From: Argyresthia goedartella
Lineage: Eukaryota; Arthropoda; Insecta; Lepidoptera; Argyresthiidae
Length of the DNA stretch: 64,000 nucleotides
Assembly: GCA_949825045.1 (NCBI GenBank)
Contig: OX463806.1
Coordinates: 46,152,208-46,216,207 of the forward strand
Direction: 5' to 3'
Under the pieces are notes generated by a model. It did not search any database. It saw nothing but the letters and a program-made list of their open reading frames with translations, and was not told the DNA's origin. Positions 10,863 through 22,973 of this stretch are shown one piece after another (position 1 is the stretch's first letter; the number at the start of each line of letters is the position of its first letter). Position numbers and translations under genes: made by a program.

Positions 10863-11782
10863 AACACAAGGGTTCCATTTTAGAGTTCCGTACCTTAATA
10901 TATAAATGGATCCCTTATAGCATCACTTCGCTGTCCGTCTGCCCGTCTTTACCTCCACCCGTCTGTCCTTCTGTCTGTCAAGAAGCTTTTTCTCAGGAAT
11001 GCGTAAGTTAACAAGTTAAAATTATTATCAACTACTAAGGTCTGCCTATCAAAGTTGCGATATAATCAAACTTATAATAAGTATACGCAATCAAAAAATA
11101 CCGTCATATATGTTATCATATCGCTGAAATTGCTTGATATTCGCAAGGGAATGAAAACTATAGGTTACTTCCCGTTGACCTAGAATCATGACATTTGGCA
11201 CGAAGCAAAGGAAAAAATCCGAAAACCTTAAATTTGGAATTCTTCACAAGAGAAAATTGATTTATGCGGAATCCACGGTGCGCGGGTACAACTCGTACTT
11301 GGTCGGTTTTTTCCTTTTAAGGTGTGGAACCCTAAAAAAGCTTTACTTGTGGGACCATGGCCATGTGTTCCTTGGTGAAAGTGGACAATGAGACCCTACC
11401 TGCCATTTTTCCACAAAATATTATCAGCTTATTAAGTCATCCACCATAACTTAAATACAAGTTCTACTTCTCAAATTAATTTAGCCAAATCATGAAAATC
11501 GCTGTTTCGGCTGCGATTTCTACCCCGGCATGAATCCTCATGCTGAGCTTTACACCGTCCACAGATTTCGAGCAAAGATTGCCAGTTTATAAATAAGTGT
11601 TTTATGACCCAATTTTATTACGAGGCGTAAGCTGAAATTCCAACCGAATTCATTGGTACCAGATGAGTGACTACGAACATGTAGTCCCAAAAGCTTAATC
11701 TCCAATCAAAACTCAAAGCTCAAATCATTTATTGCAAGTACGCAAAACATGATGCAGTTTTACATAATACTACCTTGAACAC
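10863..11782. other. MITE-like scraps, no gene
   Basis: 10865-11000 has GGGTTCC, a CCGTCTGCCCGTC tract and GAAGCTTTTTCTCA, resembling the end of a MITE-B relative on the minus strand. 11275-11340 (GTACTTGGTCGGTTTTTTCC, GTGTGGAACCCTAAAA) is another MITE end. Nothing else recognised. Confidence 0.45.
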
Positions 11783-12013
11783 TATTTACAGACATTGATC
11801 TAGCCCCAAACTAGGATTCCCTGTATCTTGGGTACTAGACAACGATACACATACTTATATAGATAAATATTATACTTAGATAGATAAACAACCATGACTA
11901 GGGTACAAACATCCGTTCTCATCAAACAAATATTTGCCCAAACCGGGACTCGAACCCGCGACCCTAGGCTTCGTAGGCAGGGTCACTGCCGACTAGGCCA
12001 TTCGGGTCGTCTT
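11783..12013 (-). mobile_element. SINE family A, copy 2 (complete)
   Basis: Minus strand: head GACGACCCGAATGGCCTAGT, box B GGTTCGAGTCCCGGT, then the shared body. About 230 bp, very close to the copy at 34703-34934. Confidence 0.88.
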
Positions 12014-12035
12014 GTGTCACACACTTGTCTCACAC

Positions 12036-12420
12036 ACATTTATTTTAATGTAGCCTGTTTTGTGTCCCACAGCTGGGGAAAGGCCTCCCCTTTCTTGGAG
12101 CACTTATTCCTGTCCCGTGCTGCCCCCGCCCAGTCTGGCAGGAAGTTGTCCAGGTCATCCCGCCACCGACGTCTCGGCCTGCCCCTACGCCGGTGCCCGT
12201 CGCTTGGCACCCATACGGTGGCAAGTTCCGCCCACTTCTGGCGGTGCATGCGGCAAACGTGTCCGTCCGGCGCAGTCCCTGTTTAGGCTGGCGGTCTCTG
12301 CACCTACGTCAGCAATGCCAGTGATGGAGCGTAGCGTCGTGTTCCGAACGTGATCCGTCACTCTAACACCTGTTATGCTTCGCTCCATCGCTCTTTGACA
12401 AACCTCACAAGCATGGAGAA
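12036..12420 (-). mobile_element. LINE (RTE/L2-like) C-terminal fragment
   Basis: Two overlapping minus-strand frames encode the typical C-terminus after the reverse transcriptase: MERSITGVRVTDHVRN (12335-12388), then in another frame MHRQKWAELATVWVPSDGHR, RRRGRPRRRWRDDLDNFL and KKGEAFPQLWD (12040-12249). Established families have RGRP.RRW.DDI and W...GEA...QW in this order. A frameshift near 12200-12250 and the missing polymerase mark it as dead. Confidence 0.8.
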
Positions 12421-12618
12421 AAAAAAAGAATAAATAAAAAAATTGTATTTCCAGTTAATCAACTCGGATATCTCGTAGTTTTTTTTGTAAGAGAACTAGT
12501 GGGTCCAATAGACGTCGTTCTATAAAAAACTATCGGACTACCAACATTGAAAGGATAAGATTTTCGATTTTAAGGAGGTTACCATTGAGTTTCATTCCCT
12601 TTGAGTTTTTGTGGTATT

Positions 12619-12840
12619 TGTTAGCTCCGTGGTCTAGTGGGTTTCACGCTTGATTCTCACGCAGGAGGAGCAGGTTTGAAACCTGGTGCTGACCATTTGC
12701 CAACGAGATAAGTTATTTATTTTAATTACATTATACGGACGTTCTAACGGTGATGGAAAAATGGAGTTTGGCTGAAATTGGGCACAATTGTGCCTCTGCC
12801 ACACCGTATGCGAAAAGGCGTGACGCTTTGTTCCCTTTGA
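12619..12840 (+). mobile_element. SINE family C, full-looking copy
   Basis: Starts with a tRNA-like head (GCTCCGTGGTCTAGTGGGTT as box A, GGTTTGAAACC as box B), then a body with ACATTATACGGACGTTCTAA, GGTGATGGAAAA and GGCACAATTGTGCC, ending at GCGTGACGCTTTGTTCC. The same body lies in antisense at 50755-51075. Confidence 0.85.
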
Positions 12841-13064
12841 GTTTTACTATTTTTGTCTCCGTAAAAAGTTTTCTAAGACTTCAAAAAATCGTTTAAAAAA
12901 CGGTTTCTTAACTAAATCGGTCCAGTCGTTTACGCATCGTTTTAAATGCTTTACGTTTAAAATGCATCGCTAATTGTCTTTTGAAAGTGGACCGAAAACC
13001 GAATCGCTAAATGTGCTGGTAAGCGCGAAACTCGCAAATTGCTGGACCGATTTGGATAAACGAT

Positions 13065-13255
13065 TGATACCCTTCGGGTACAGCACCCTAGTCGTAGTAC
13101 CGGAATTATGCTAAACGGGATCCTATTACTAATCCTCTGCTGTCCGTCCGTCTGCCCGTCTGTCTGTCCGACAGTCTCTCCGTCAGGCTGTATCTCATGA
13201 ACCTTAATGGGTAGAGGGTTGAAATTTTCACAAAATGTACGCGACTGCAACACAT
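13065..13255 (-). mobile_element. MITE family B, fragment
   Basis: CCTTCGGGTACAGCACCCTA, TCCTATTACTAATCCTCTGC and TGTCCGTCCGTCTGCCCGTC, then CTGTATCTCATGAACC. This is the 3' third of a MITE-B copy in reverse orientation. Confidence 0.75.
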
Positions 13256-13744
13256 AATGATCTCTAACATATTTAATCTACAAACGTATCATAAACCCTC
13301 TTTACTGCATCTAAAAACCGCACGTTAAGACCAGCATAATGTAAAACTATTTGGTAAAATTATCATTTCATGTCTGAAAATTTGTACATTATAACCACAA
13401 TGTGTAAATTTTCTACATATTATGACATTCAAATTTCGAACGCCGACGCCCGCCTGCGTGCCGCTCCTAGTTTGTCTGTGAAGTTGGTACTACAGAACAA
13501 GCTAAACAACTGCAGAGATGAGATCAATGCCACAATGCCCGTCAAACATGCGGTTCCTGAACACATCAAAGAGAGCTTATGATATGTGTGTAGATAAACT
13601 AGTGTATGTAACTGTACATAATTAGGCATTAAAAACCCACTCCCGAGTTTTAATGCCCTCCATTATGTAGCAGTCACATAAACTACTATCACAAATTAAA
13701 GAGACATGAGACGTGTTTTAATAATACTGACTCTTCGAATTACC
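13256..13744. other. non-coding, nothing recognised
   Basis: A 70-codon plus-strand frame (13370-13582) has no family signature or splice support. Confidence 0.45.
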
Positions 13745-14165
13745 AAACCTTCGTCATTCAAATGTAACCTTAAATTGGCCATGTAAAAAAAACTATGGTA
13801 TCAATCTAAGAAAACCATTTCGAGATAATTTTGTTTCTAACTAAATCCGTTATTCTCGTAAAACATAGAAACATAATGTAAACTTCATTTGTCTCTACGA
13901 CGTAGTTTGTTCAAATTCCCTTCGCTGTTAAATTGACTGTTCTGTAAAACTGTCAAGTATCAACAGTTTTCCTGTTAGTCTTTATCGCAGATGTCAATTG
14001 GACCGTAAACAAATACTGATATTAGTTTTTTAGTTTTATAATATGAAACAACCAGCCTTACAAGTACAACCTTTCAAAAAGTGTGAGCAAGCGACGTCAC
14101 GAGGGATGATTTTTCAAAATTATTTAAAAAATAAATAGACATATAACTCTAAATATTCATTTGAG
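13745..14165 (+). repeat. dispersed repeat family R1, copy 2
   Basis: Shares with 48920-49345, in the same orientation, GGCC.TGTAAAAAAAA, TTCAAATTCCCTT, TCAACAGTTTTCCTGT and CAAGTAACGTCAC-type blocks, spaced alike over about 400 bp. The copy at 6256-6500 is the reverse. No open frame; element class undetermined. Confidence 0.7.
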
Positions 14166-15084
14166 CTTCTTAAAATATCCTAAAATTTCACAAAATAAAA
14201 TAAATAATATTACCTTCTTTTAGCATGACCCAGCTTTGTCGTAGGTGGGTTGACGTTGGATTCGCAATTTGTAGAGATCGGTATCGCATACAAGTGCTGA
14301 AATCATTATTTTATTGTTTTTGTTCTATTTATTTTTCGTCCTTAACTTATCTTCTATGATGGTACTAGGCTCTTCGTGTGCAAATCCGACTCGTAATTGA
14401 CCGATTTTCTAGATAGATAATACTCAGTGGGAAAAGTTGTACAGATGAAGATCCCTAAAAGCTCATCAAATATTAACTACAACTCGTTAACGCCCTGTAT
14501 TAGCATCGAGGCAAAAGCTCGTCAGCCAAGTGCCAAGTTTCGTAATTTCTTCCGGATGCGCCTGAAAGTTCGCAGCTACCTTTAGTCGTGTCGCTCGTTA
14601 CCCTCAAATTGAAACTAATCTTTTGAAAATACCTACGCGAAATATTAGTTGGAAACACTAAATTCGTATTTCGTCACATCTTCCGGACACGCATGCCCTA
14701 CATAATCTAGAACCGTAGCAAACTACGCTAAATCCAATTTTGTTAATTTGTACTGCGCGCGAATGAGGGTCAGCGGATAGGTGATGCTGGTAAAAGCGTT
14801 TCAGCTAACTGGTCCTCCTTAGCCGTAAAGTTCAGTGGCGTAGCGGGCCTTACACGGGCCCTTTATCAAAATTTGTTGGGGGCCCCAAATGAAGGGTAAA
14901 TATTTTCGCATAAGGAACAAAAGCGCTCGCATAAATTAAAATTAAAACATTTTGATGATAGTTTACTCACTATTAATACTCCTAGGAACTAAGCTAGCCA
15001 AAAAAATTCAATCAGTTTACCACTTTTCTTGCCTTTTGTTCGGCGAACTTATTTATTAAATGGGGAGGTGTATAGGATTTATTT
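14166..15084. other. non-coding, nothing recognised
   Basis: Mixed composition without a repeat family or RNA gene that I can identify. Confidence 0.45.
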
Positions 15085-16445
15085 GTTACTCCCCAATTGC
15101 AATTTTGCTCCTCTGCCGAAGATATATGGATATCAATTACACTCAAATAATGTTAAAACACCTATTAAACTCCACTTATATTCATTGTATTTATGCAGTC
15201 AAAACTTGGGTTATTCTTTCTCTCAACAGTTATCAAATTTCTTCAACAAGTTAGATCAAAATGTTTTAAATAATATCTCTTGATAAATATCTAATTATAG
15301 GCGATTTTAACCTCAGTGGCATAATTTGGCTTCCTAATGACGAAAATGCCTTTTCACTAACCAATTACTGTACACAAGACGATTTATTGTTGATTGATGA
15401 ACTCAGCACTCACAACTTCCGCCAGTATAATGGCGTGCTAAATAAATTTGGTAGGATTTTAGACCTGGTCTTATCTAGTGAATATAATATATCAGTTAGC
15501 GAGTGTGATGATCCGTTGGTGCCTATTGATCCCCACCATATGCCTTAACCATCGTATTACCCCTCCTAAACTTCGACCTCTAAAAAACGGCCCCATGCAT
15601 TGTATATCATTACAGCAAAGGAGACTACGACTCGATCAATAACGAAATACTGGATACATTGTTGCAGCCAAAGCCTATAGGGCCCTGGGATTTGTGATGC
15701 GTAGTTCGGTGGGATTTGCCAGAGCGAAAACATTGAAAATATTATATTGCACTTTTGTTAGAAGTCACCTGGAGTACGCGTCTCAAGTCTGGAACCCGAA
15801 TTACCAGGTATACATTACTCGTCTTGAGAACATACAAAATAAATTTTTGAAATTCCTGTGCTACCGTTTAAAGGATACTTTTCACTCCTCAAACTACCTA
15901 AATGTCTGTAATAAATACCACCTTTTACTTCTTGAACTAAGTCGCGAGATAGCTGATATTACGTATCTGCTTAAAATTGCCTCGGCTAAGATAGACTGTC
16001 CCCAACTTTTAGCTAAGCTCTCGTTAAAAGTTCCTCAAAGGAATTTCAGGAGTAACCCTACCATCTATTTACCGAAAGCGAATACCAATTACAGGCAGAA
16101 TAGTTACTTATGGCGTGCGTTTAACAAATATAACCTACTTAGCAAGCAAGCTGGACCTCTTCTGTACCAGTGTACCATCAGCGAGGCGGATGTTGAGCGA
16201 GCGGTTCTTTGAGCCCACATAATATTCTTAGTTAGATATTCTGTTGCGGTAATTAATACCAATTCGTCAATAGTTTGAGCGAGGTTAGTAATGCGTTGCT
16301 TAGTGCTTCTAGTTTAAATTAATATGTAACTTCTACCGGTGAGAACCTTTTAGTGGTTTTTATGTGTACTACGTTGTAACCCTACAAAATTTTTTGTAAA
16401 CCTTGGTTTTCCGAAGATAATAAAATAAATAAAATAAAATAAATC
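15085..16445 (+). mobile_element. LINE remnant: endonuclease joined to C-terminus, polymerase deleted
   Basis: Around 15290-15550 the plus strand encodes an endonuclease-type stretch (IIGDFNLSGIIWLPN, LLLIDELSTHNFRQYNG, RILDLVLSS). From 15650 on it encodes the post-polymerase C-terminus (KAYRALGFVMRSS, LYCTFVRSHLEYASQVWNP, RLENIQNKFLKFLCYR), ending at 16212 after a 172-codon open frame. The whole reverse transcriptase is missing between them, so about 2 kb was deleted. A (TAAAA)n tail at about 16418-16445 marks the 3' end. Family: CR1/jockey-like. Confidence 0.8.
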
Positions 16446-16559
16446 ATTCATAGCTGAAGACGATTTCACTTTCGACGAGTTCGCTGTAGACAATAATCTA
16501 AAATCTACGCCATGGTTCCTAAGAACAGATGTCACTATCTCTTATAGTTTCTAAATTCT

Positions 16560-18366
16560 TCATACTGACCCATTTGGATTGATCACCCTGTATACCAGGA
16601 TTACGAAAGGCCCTAATATGGAACCTTGTGGAACGCCAATTTTTACCCCCGCTCCATCAGATTTAACGCCGATGACTTCTGGTTTTGAATTTTATTGCTT
16701 AGGTATGATCTCAGTAGATCTAACGCTTTATTTCTAACTCCGTAATGATTTAATTTAATTAGTAGCGTATCATGATCATCACAATGAAATGCCTTCGACA
16801 GATCGCAAAAAACTCCGACAGCATCCAGTGCGGCCTCCCATGCAGAATAAATATGAGATATAATGGTAATAATACCTGCATCCGTAGTCGATTTACCCCT
16901 AGTGAAACCATATTGTTTAGCGTGGAGTTGTTTTGTACGGTTGAAGTGTGAGAGCATTTGATTGTGTATAATCTTTTCAAATAGTTTATTTAGTGATGGT
17001 TTATTTGATAAATTTGAAGGCTACCCTTGTCTCCCGACTTGAAAAGAGGTTCAATTTACATAAGTTTCATGAGGTCTGGGAAAGCTCCATCATCAACACA
17101 TTTATTGAATATACTATAAGTGTGGGGCTATAACTAGATTTACTAAACCAATCTGTCTTTGACTGATATACCCCACACGTCTTCAGTATTTGTTTAAGTC
17201 AAGTAATCTAAACTTTTTGACAATGTCCTGGGGATATACATGATGAAATTTAAAATCTACACTACTGATGCTAATGCTGTTTATTAACAAAGTCTCTGCT
17301 TCATATGGAGATGAGGTGAAAAATGTTTCGATAGCTCGAGCTACCTCAGCGTTGGATTGAACAACATCATCACTTATCTTTAAGCTGAAATCATTGTACT
17401 TTGGTATAACTTTGCCAATTTCACGGTTTATTATTTGGCAAACCGTTTTAATTTTATTATCTGAATTTGGTATTTTTCTATAAATGTGTAAAGTTTTTGC
17501 AGTTGTACAAACCAACTTGAAAGTTTTGGAATATTTTTTAACAAAGTCATGAATTTTTTTATCAACGTAATAGGTTTTTTGTTCATAAAGGTCATACAAG
17601 ATAGCACTACTTTTACGAATTCCAAACATTGCACAGTCATCAAATTTAGATTTACCGTTTATGTTGCTGACTTTCCTTAATTTAAAAACTTTATCGTATT
17701 ATGTTTGAATAATGTTGAAGATAGATTTCATTCGGGTTCTGGTCGTTAACATCCGACAAATTTATATCTAAGTTTTTCATATACGTCTCTAGTATATGGA
17801 ATGTAATAGGCCTATAAAATGTTGGACCACTCTTATCTTTGCCTTTGATTGAAACTGTCTAACCGCTGTGATCGGACGGTAAGCAGGTAATTACATTTTT
17901 ACTTGTGAATGCACAGTCACAAAAAACGTTATCTAAGCAAGTTTGGCTGGTAAGTGTAATTCTAGTCGACTCAAAAATACATGATATAAATGAAACGATT
18001 TGAATAAAGTTGTTGTTTCATTGTTGTATCAACAAGAAAATCTATATTAAGATCCCAACAAATTATAAAAAAAAACAATCTGTTATTACATAGTTTAGTG
18101 AGGGCTTCCTCCACAATTTTCTCAAATATTTCAAAAGTGCCATGGCCTTTTTCATCAATCGGAGGTCTGTAGACACAAACAATAATATGGCTATCCAAAT
18201 CAAAACAGCATACCTCCATTTGTCTGTCTACAGTAAGTGCAAGAATATCTTTCCGTTGTTTCACCTTAATATTATTTTTTACTGAGATTAAAGAACCACC
18301 TCTATCAGCAGTCTTTGTAGTGTAACAACTGACGTGTTTGTAATTATTTATGTTAAAAGTCATCAT
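16560..18366 (-). mobile_element. LINE (CR1/jockey-like) with endonuclease and partial reverse transcriptase
   Basis: Minus strand, in order: endonuclease (17971-18366; RGGSLISVKNNI, ICVYRPPI, DLNIDFL); the SDHSG-type endonuclease end near 17880; a linker (17183-17629); and the reverse transcriptase start (16643-17050; LNKLFEKIIHNQML, KQYGFTRGKSTTDA, FCDLSKAFHCDDHDTLL, then GVPQGSILGPF shifted in frame near 16600-16640). Sequence stops just after GVPQGS, so the catalytic FADD box is absent. Several frameshifts and stops. Loss of the 3' part is unusual for a LINE and suggests later deletion. Confidence 0.85.
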
Positions 18367-18530
18367 GATGAAGAGATCATACCAGATGACTTATGTTGGA
18401 GTTTTTTCGCTCTACTTCTACCACAGTGGTTCAATGTAGAGAAGAGCAAAAAAATGGTGTTCGCAAGTATATGTACATATCTACAGTAGTAAAGAATTTT
18501 TTTACGTTGACTTTGACTTTGACTCTTAGG
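18367..18530 (+). mobile_element. LINE L1a 3' tail
   Basis: TACCACAGTGGTTCAATGTAG, then AAGTATATGTACATATCTAC and a GACTTTGACTTTGACTC tail: the family 3' untranslated region and its tail repeat. Confidence 0.75.
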
Positions 18531-19088
18531 AGAGAGGGTTCTTTTCCGTAGTATTTTATGTCTTTTTTGAGAGAGTATTCCCATGTGTTTAAGGGCCGGC
18601 TGGCTTTCCATTTTCTTCATTCATATTTGAATGTGGCGGCATGAAGTAGGTATTGTTGTGGGAGTCGTCGACTATGTGCGTAGTAACACACCTGTGGTTC
18701 TAAATTAGATTGGTTATCGTTTTGCCAAGTAGTAAATCATGTATGTTGATGTCTTGCATGACTCCTGGCCAGGGTTGCTAGACGTGCCGTATTTCCTGGG
18801 ACGTCCCGTATTTTATGTTTATTTTGAAATGTCCCGGCGGGACAGACCTTGTCCCCTATTTTGACGAGATCGATCTTACTGCTAAAGTTATCTCATAGGC
18901 ACGACGCAGTTGCATGCCCGAACGGCTCGACTGTTCATAATGTATTTTTTTCGGTAGAAGTAACTATGTAGAAGATTGAATTAGATTCTATTTCAGTTGT
19001 AGAAAGACTCGTTGCTGAGATACGATTTTTCAGAGCACAATTACTTTTCGAAGCTGCATTTTTATTTACCGTCACAAAGTTCAAGTTC

Positions 19089-19165
19089 AAATGTATTTCA
19101 TACTGTAGATATTTACATATTCTTTGAAAACGTCATTTATTGCCTCTTCTCGACATTGGATCACT
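19089..19165 (-). mobile_element. LINE L1a 3' tail fragment (inside the hAT element)
   Basis: ACTGTAGATATTTACATAT and GACATTGGATCACTG in reverse orientation match the 3' untranslated tail of L1a. Confidence 0.6.
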
Positions 19166-20599
19166 GTTCGGAACTAAACGAAGTGATCGATCGATTAAGC
19201 TCGCGCCGTAGAGTAAGTATTTCTTGTCTATGAACGGGTTATAACCTTCACTTTTGACAGACGGAGAAATATGACCTGTTGGTTTTGCCGGGCCGCATTT
19301 AGAGTTTTACCTTCGTTAATCGTGCCGAAAATTTGGGAGAAATGCGTTTTCCGAACGCGAGAATTTTTTGGCCGGGAGACGGCCCAACCACCGGTCGAAG
19401 CGTATTTAACAATATTTCGATTACAGCTAAAGGCGAGAGATTTTTGTGCTTTGCTGGGAAATACCCACGTATATAATTAAATTGACCTGACGGTGAATTG
19501 GAAGACAAGATTGGCTTGGAGGAGTGAACAGCTTGAAAAATATCTTGGTCGCGTCTGAGATTCGTCGCTTCGGTAGCCAGGTCATAGGTCTACGGAAGAC
19601 ATCTTCAGGTAAGTAACCCAGCACGGTGTATCACCGTCGTTAGAGATCCTCATGGCAGTTGAGTATGTTTCCAGCTATCTTATGGGCCCGCAGCCTGACC
19701 GCTGCCCTGAGGAATTCTCTAACATGTGGGAGAAGCAGAGCGAAGAAGGTCCAATAGATAATTTTTGATCTTTTTTAACCACTTAAAAACCGAGGGTAGT
19801 TGGGACGGTTCGCGATTTTGAAACTTATGGTAATAGGAATTAAAACCTATTACGGAAAAGTGGCGTGAGCAAACGCCGGTGGTATTCAAGAGGTTAATAA
19901 TTGGTTGTTGAATTATGTTTTGACAGCCTTTCCCCGAATCGGCCACCATAAATGATTGTTGCTTTGAGAATTCTCCCCGAATGGGTCTCAGACACCCAAA
20001 TGCCGAACTCCCAGCCGGGCGTTCCGCACGGATCGGTCCGCTCCAAAACCTCGGATGACTGCTGCAGCTGATAAAGGGGCTCAGTGCCAGCCAGACCTGA
20101 TCTCCCAGTGAGTAGAATGGAATTGGAGTTTTATGGGGTGAAGATTGATGAAGTTAAACAGTGACTTGGATATACGATTTCACTACTTTATTTGAAATGA
20201 AACTAGGGCTCTGAACAACTGTGACAAATAAAAAATACGCACTCTGCGTTGAAAACTGAGATTACAACAAAATACACGACCGATCAACATACTATTTCGG
20301 CGACTTGCAAGAGAGAGCTGGGGTTAAACTTAGAATTACATATTCCACGACGACAAAAAAAGGTTAACTAAGAGTTACATTTTGTCACACAATCGCCCAT
20401 GGCGATGTCCTACGAGTAAAGCTTGATTGAATAAGGGACTTGGTGAGACCTTTTTATACATTAAGCAACGTCTTCAGAGACAGATAAAATAAAGAGTAAT
20501 AACCTTTACAAACTGAAATATCATGGTAATTTGGATTTATTGTTGTGCTTAAAAATAAGAATATTACAATAATTATAATAATAAGCAGGAATTACAATT

Positions 20600-20960
20600 A
20601 CATTTTTTTTATTAGATTAACCCCATCCAGTCCCGTCATTTAAGTAATTTTGAACATTATAATATCCCTTTTTTGACAAAGTCGATTTTACATGGTTTAA
20701 AAATTGCTCAAATGGTAATTTCAAAATCTCCAGAGGTATCTTGTTGTAGTACAGAAGACACTGATCCTTGAAAGAATTGCTAACCTTCGCGTGTCATAGC
20801 CGGGCGAAACTAACCGATAAATTACGACCATTTCCAAAAAGCTGCAGAAATACTGAAGGATTGAACATTGCCTGTTATACGAAGAATTTGAAGTTATTAA
20901 AAAATCCCTCGACATCGCGACGAGTTTCCATGATAAGAGTAACGGCGCAATTCAAAATTG
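20600..20960 (-). mobile_element. LINE L1a, end of ORF2 and 3' region (inside the hAT element)
   Basis: CCCGTCATTTAAGTAAT is the antisense of the terminal LNDGT residues. Upstream on the minus strand lies the segment paralogous to 4690-4850 and 42840-42990, with frameshifts. Confidence 0.75.
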
Positions 20961-21177
20961 GATGAAAATCTTTGAATAATTTTTCTATAATAATGTTTCT
21001 AAAGTTTTTCGTATCATCTCGTTTATATTTAGTATACATAGTTCTGACTGCTTTTCAGAGAGGGATTTTTTGCAAATGTTACTGAAATGGACAAATGCGT
21101 AACAAATATAACCCGCAATTAATAAAATGTGAACTAATAACTACCTTTAACTATTATACTATACTAAGAGCATTCCG

Positions 21178-21622
21178 TGCAAGTTCCGAACAAAAAGGGT
21201 AAAACAGGAAGCCTATTACTAAGACTCCGCTGTCCGTCCGTCCGCGGTCCGTCTGTCACCAGGCTGTATCTCATGAACCGTGATAGTTAGATAGGTAAAA
21301 TTTTCACAGATAATGTATTTCTGTTGCCGCTATAACAACAAATACTAAAAAACAGAATAAAATCATTATTTAAGGGGGCACCCATACAGCAAACATGTTT
21401 TTTTTTTCTCGTTTTTGCTCAATATTGATAACGGCAACAGGTAGACGCTTGAAATATTCACAGAATATTTAGTTATATTATTCACTTCAAAATAAATAAT
21501 TAAATCAAATAACACAAATATTTAAGGGGGGCTCCCACACAACAAACTTGCTATTTTTCCGTTTTATAGATAATGGTACGGAACCCTTCGTGGGCGAGTC
21601 CGACTCGCACTTGGCCGGTTTA
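21178..21622 (-). mobile_element. MITE family B copy (inside the hAT element)
   Basis: Reverse orientation: CGTCCGCGGTCCGTCTGTCA, AGGCTGTATCTCATGAACC and ATTATTTAAGGGGGCACCCA, ending CGACTCGCACTTGGCCGGTT. It has an internal duplication, since the AAGGGGG(C)...CCCA block occurs twice (about 21370 and 21525). Confidence 0.8.
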
Positions 21623-21814
21623 TAAGTATGTCAAGTCGAACCATTATATGCTTAAACTAACTCGATCTCCATTAAAATATGATAAGTAAATGAGACACAT
21701 TTTGAAAACCGTTTTATTTGTCCCGGGAAAAAATCGGGAATCCTGTATTTTATTTTCTGTTTCGACTATAGTCCCTTGCAGACAAAAATAATACCTGGCA
21801 ACCCTGCTCCTGGC

Positions 21815-22973
21815 GTTCTCTAGCATATCTTTCAAGATCAGAAATTCATATTTGTCTTAGTCTGGAGCGGTTTGCTTTAGTGAGGGCTGCTGCTTTCACT
21901 CCGTTTGATATAACACGGCTGTCAGTCATTGCTATTCACACTTTTTATAACCTGCATCTCGCGAGATTGTATAGGTACGGTTGATAAAATGTGAACTGTA
22001 CCGTATTGCTTACAACATAACGTATTCATTTTCGATAGTTTGTAATCTGTCAATGATAAACCGTTAAATTGAGACTGTACGATATTGTTACAATTACAAT
22101 TTTGTTAGTTTTGTCGATATGAAACCGTTAACTTAATACGAAAAACGCGCATAGTAGATATAGTATAGTTTAAAATAGTATGTATTTATTAGTATATAGT
22201 ATCTGTTTTATATAGTAGTTAAGTATTTAGCAGAGTTGGGAATAATGGCTCCTTTAAAAAATGCAAACTAACCGCGGAGTTATTTTATAAGAACCTTTAT
22301 TGAAAACGCTTTTCTATTAAGCGTAATTGGTACATAAAATTACATTCGCATTATTAAAGTATGTTCCTGTTATGTAATAATGTGTGACATTGCTTAGCTA
22401 TTGTTATTAGTAACATTATAATGATCAAATAAAATTCCTTTCATACTTTACACAGGCTTAGGACTGTCAAAATCACTATCTAAAATTATTGTTATTTTGT
22501 TTGTAGTGAAATGGGAGTATTCTAAATTTCTAAAGGTGTTGAAAAAAACTAATCAACGTACAAACGAACTAGCAACTTGAAATTTGACAGATCAGGTAGC
22601 CTATATTTATATATTTCCTTTATCGTATATATTTCCTTTGCTCTAATATTATACTTTAAATCGATTTAAATGATGATTAGTCATTCTATAGTACAATGTC
22701 TACTCATCAAATCTCTAGAAGAGATCAAAAATAGTCTTTCACGACTACTTTTTTACGAGAAAACATGATTAAAAGTGGTTTTCGAACACGTGCCACACAA
22801 ATTACGTAATTACGCAACGGGAATAACCGATGCACTAAAACAAAAACAAATCAAACAACGCCGCATGCCTCGATATGCGATTATGCCTTATCTATCAATA
22901 ATACCAACAACGACAGTAGAGCAGCAAACGTATCGTGAAAACTGAAATGACAACTTCGCGCACCAGCTGGCTT
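21815..22973. other. AT-rich non-coding, with family-D-like CCGTTA motifs
   Basis: Motifs AACCGTTAA and GATAGTTTGTAA near 22040-22140 resemble the ends of the MITE at 51467-51859 but are too decayed to call. No gene seen. Confidence 0.4.

Larger units (their letters stand above)
18770..21806. mobile_element. hAT-type element, 3.04 kb, with perfect 8-bp target duplication
   Basis: The left end is CAGGGTTGCTAG (18770) and the right end, on the opposite strand, is CAGGGTTGCCAG (ending 21806). Both are flanked by CTCCTGGC (18762-18769 and 21807-21814), an exact 8-bp duplication as made by hAT transposases. The interior is a mosaic: LINE L1a tails at 19089-19165 and 20600-20960, and a MITE-B copy at 21178-21622. 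I could not recognise an intact transposase; 18956-19110 reads as a coding-like stretch of unknown affinity. It is probably a non-autonomous or gutted copy. Confidence 0.85.
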
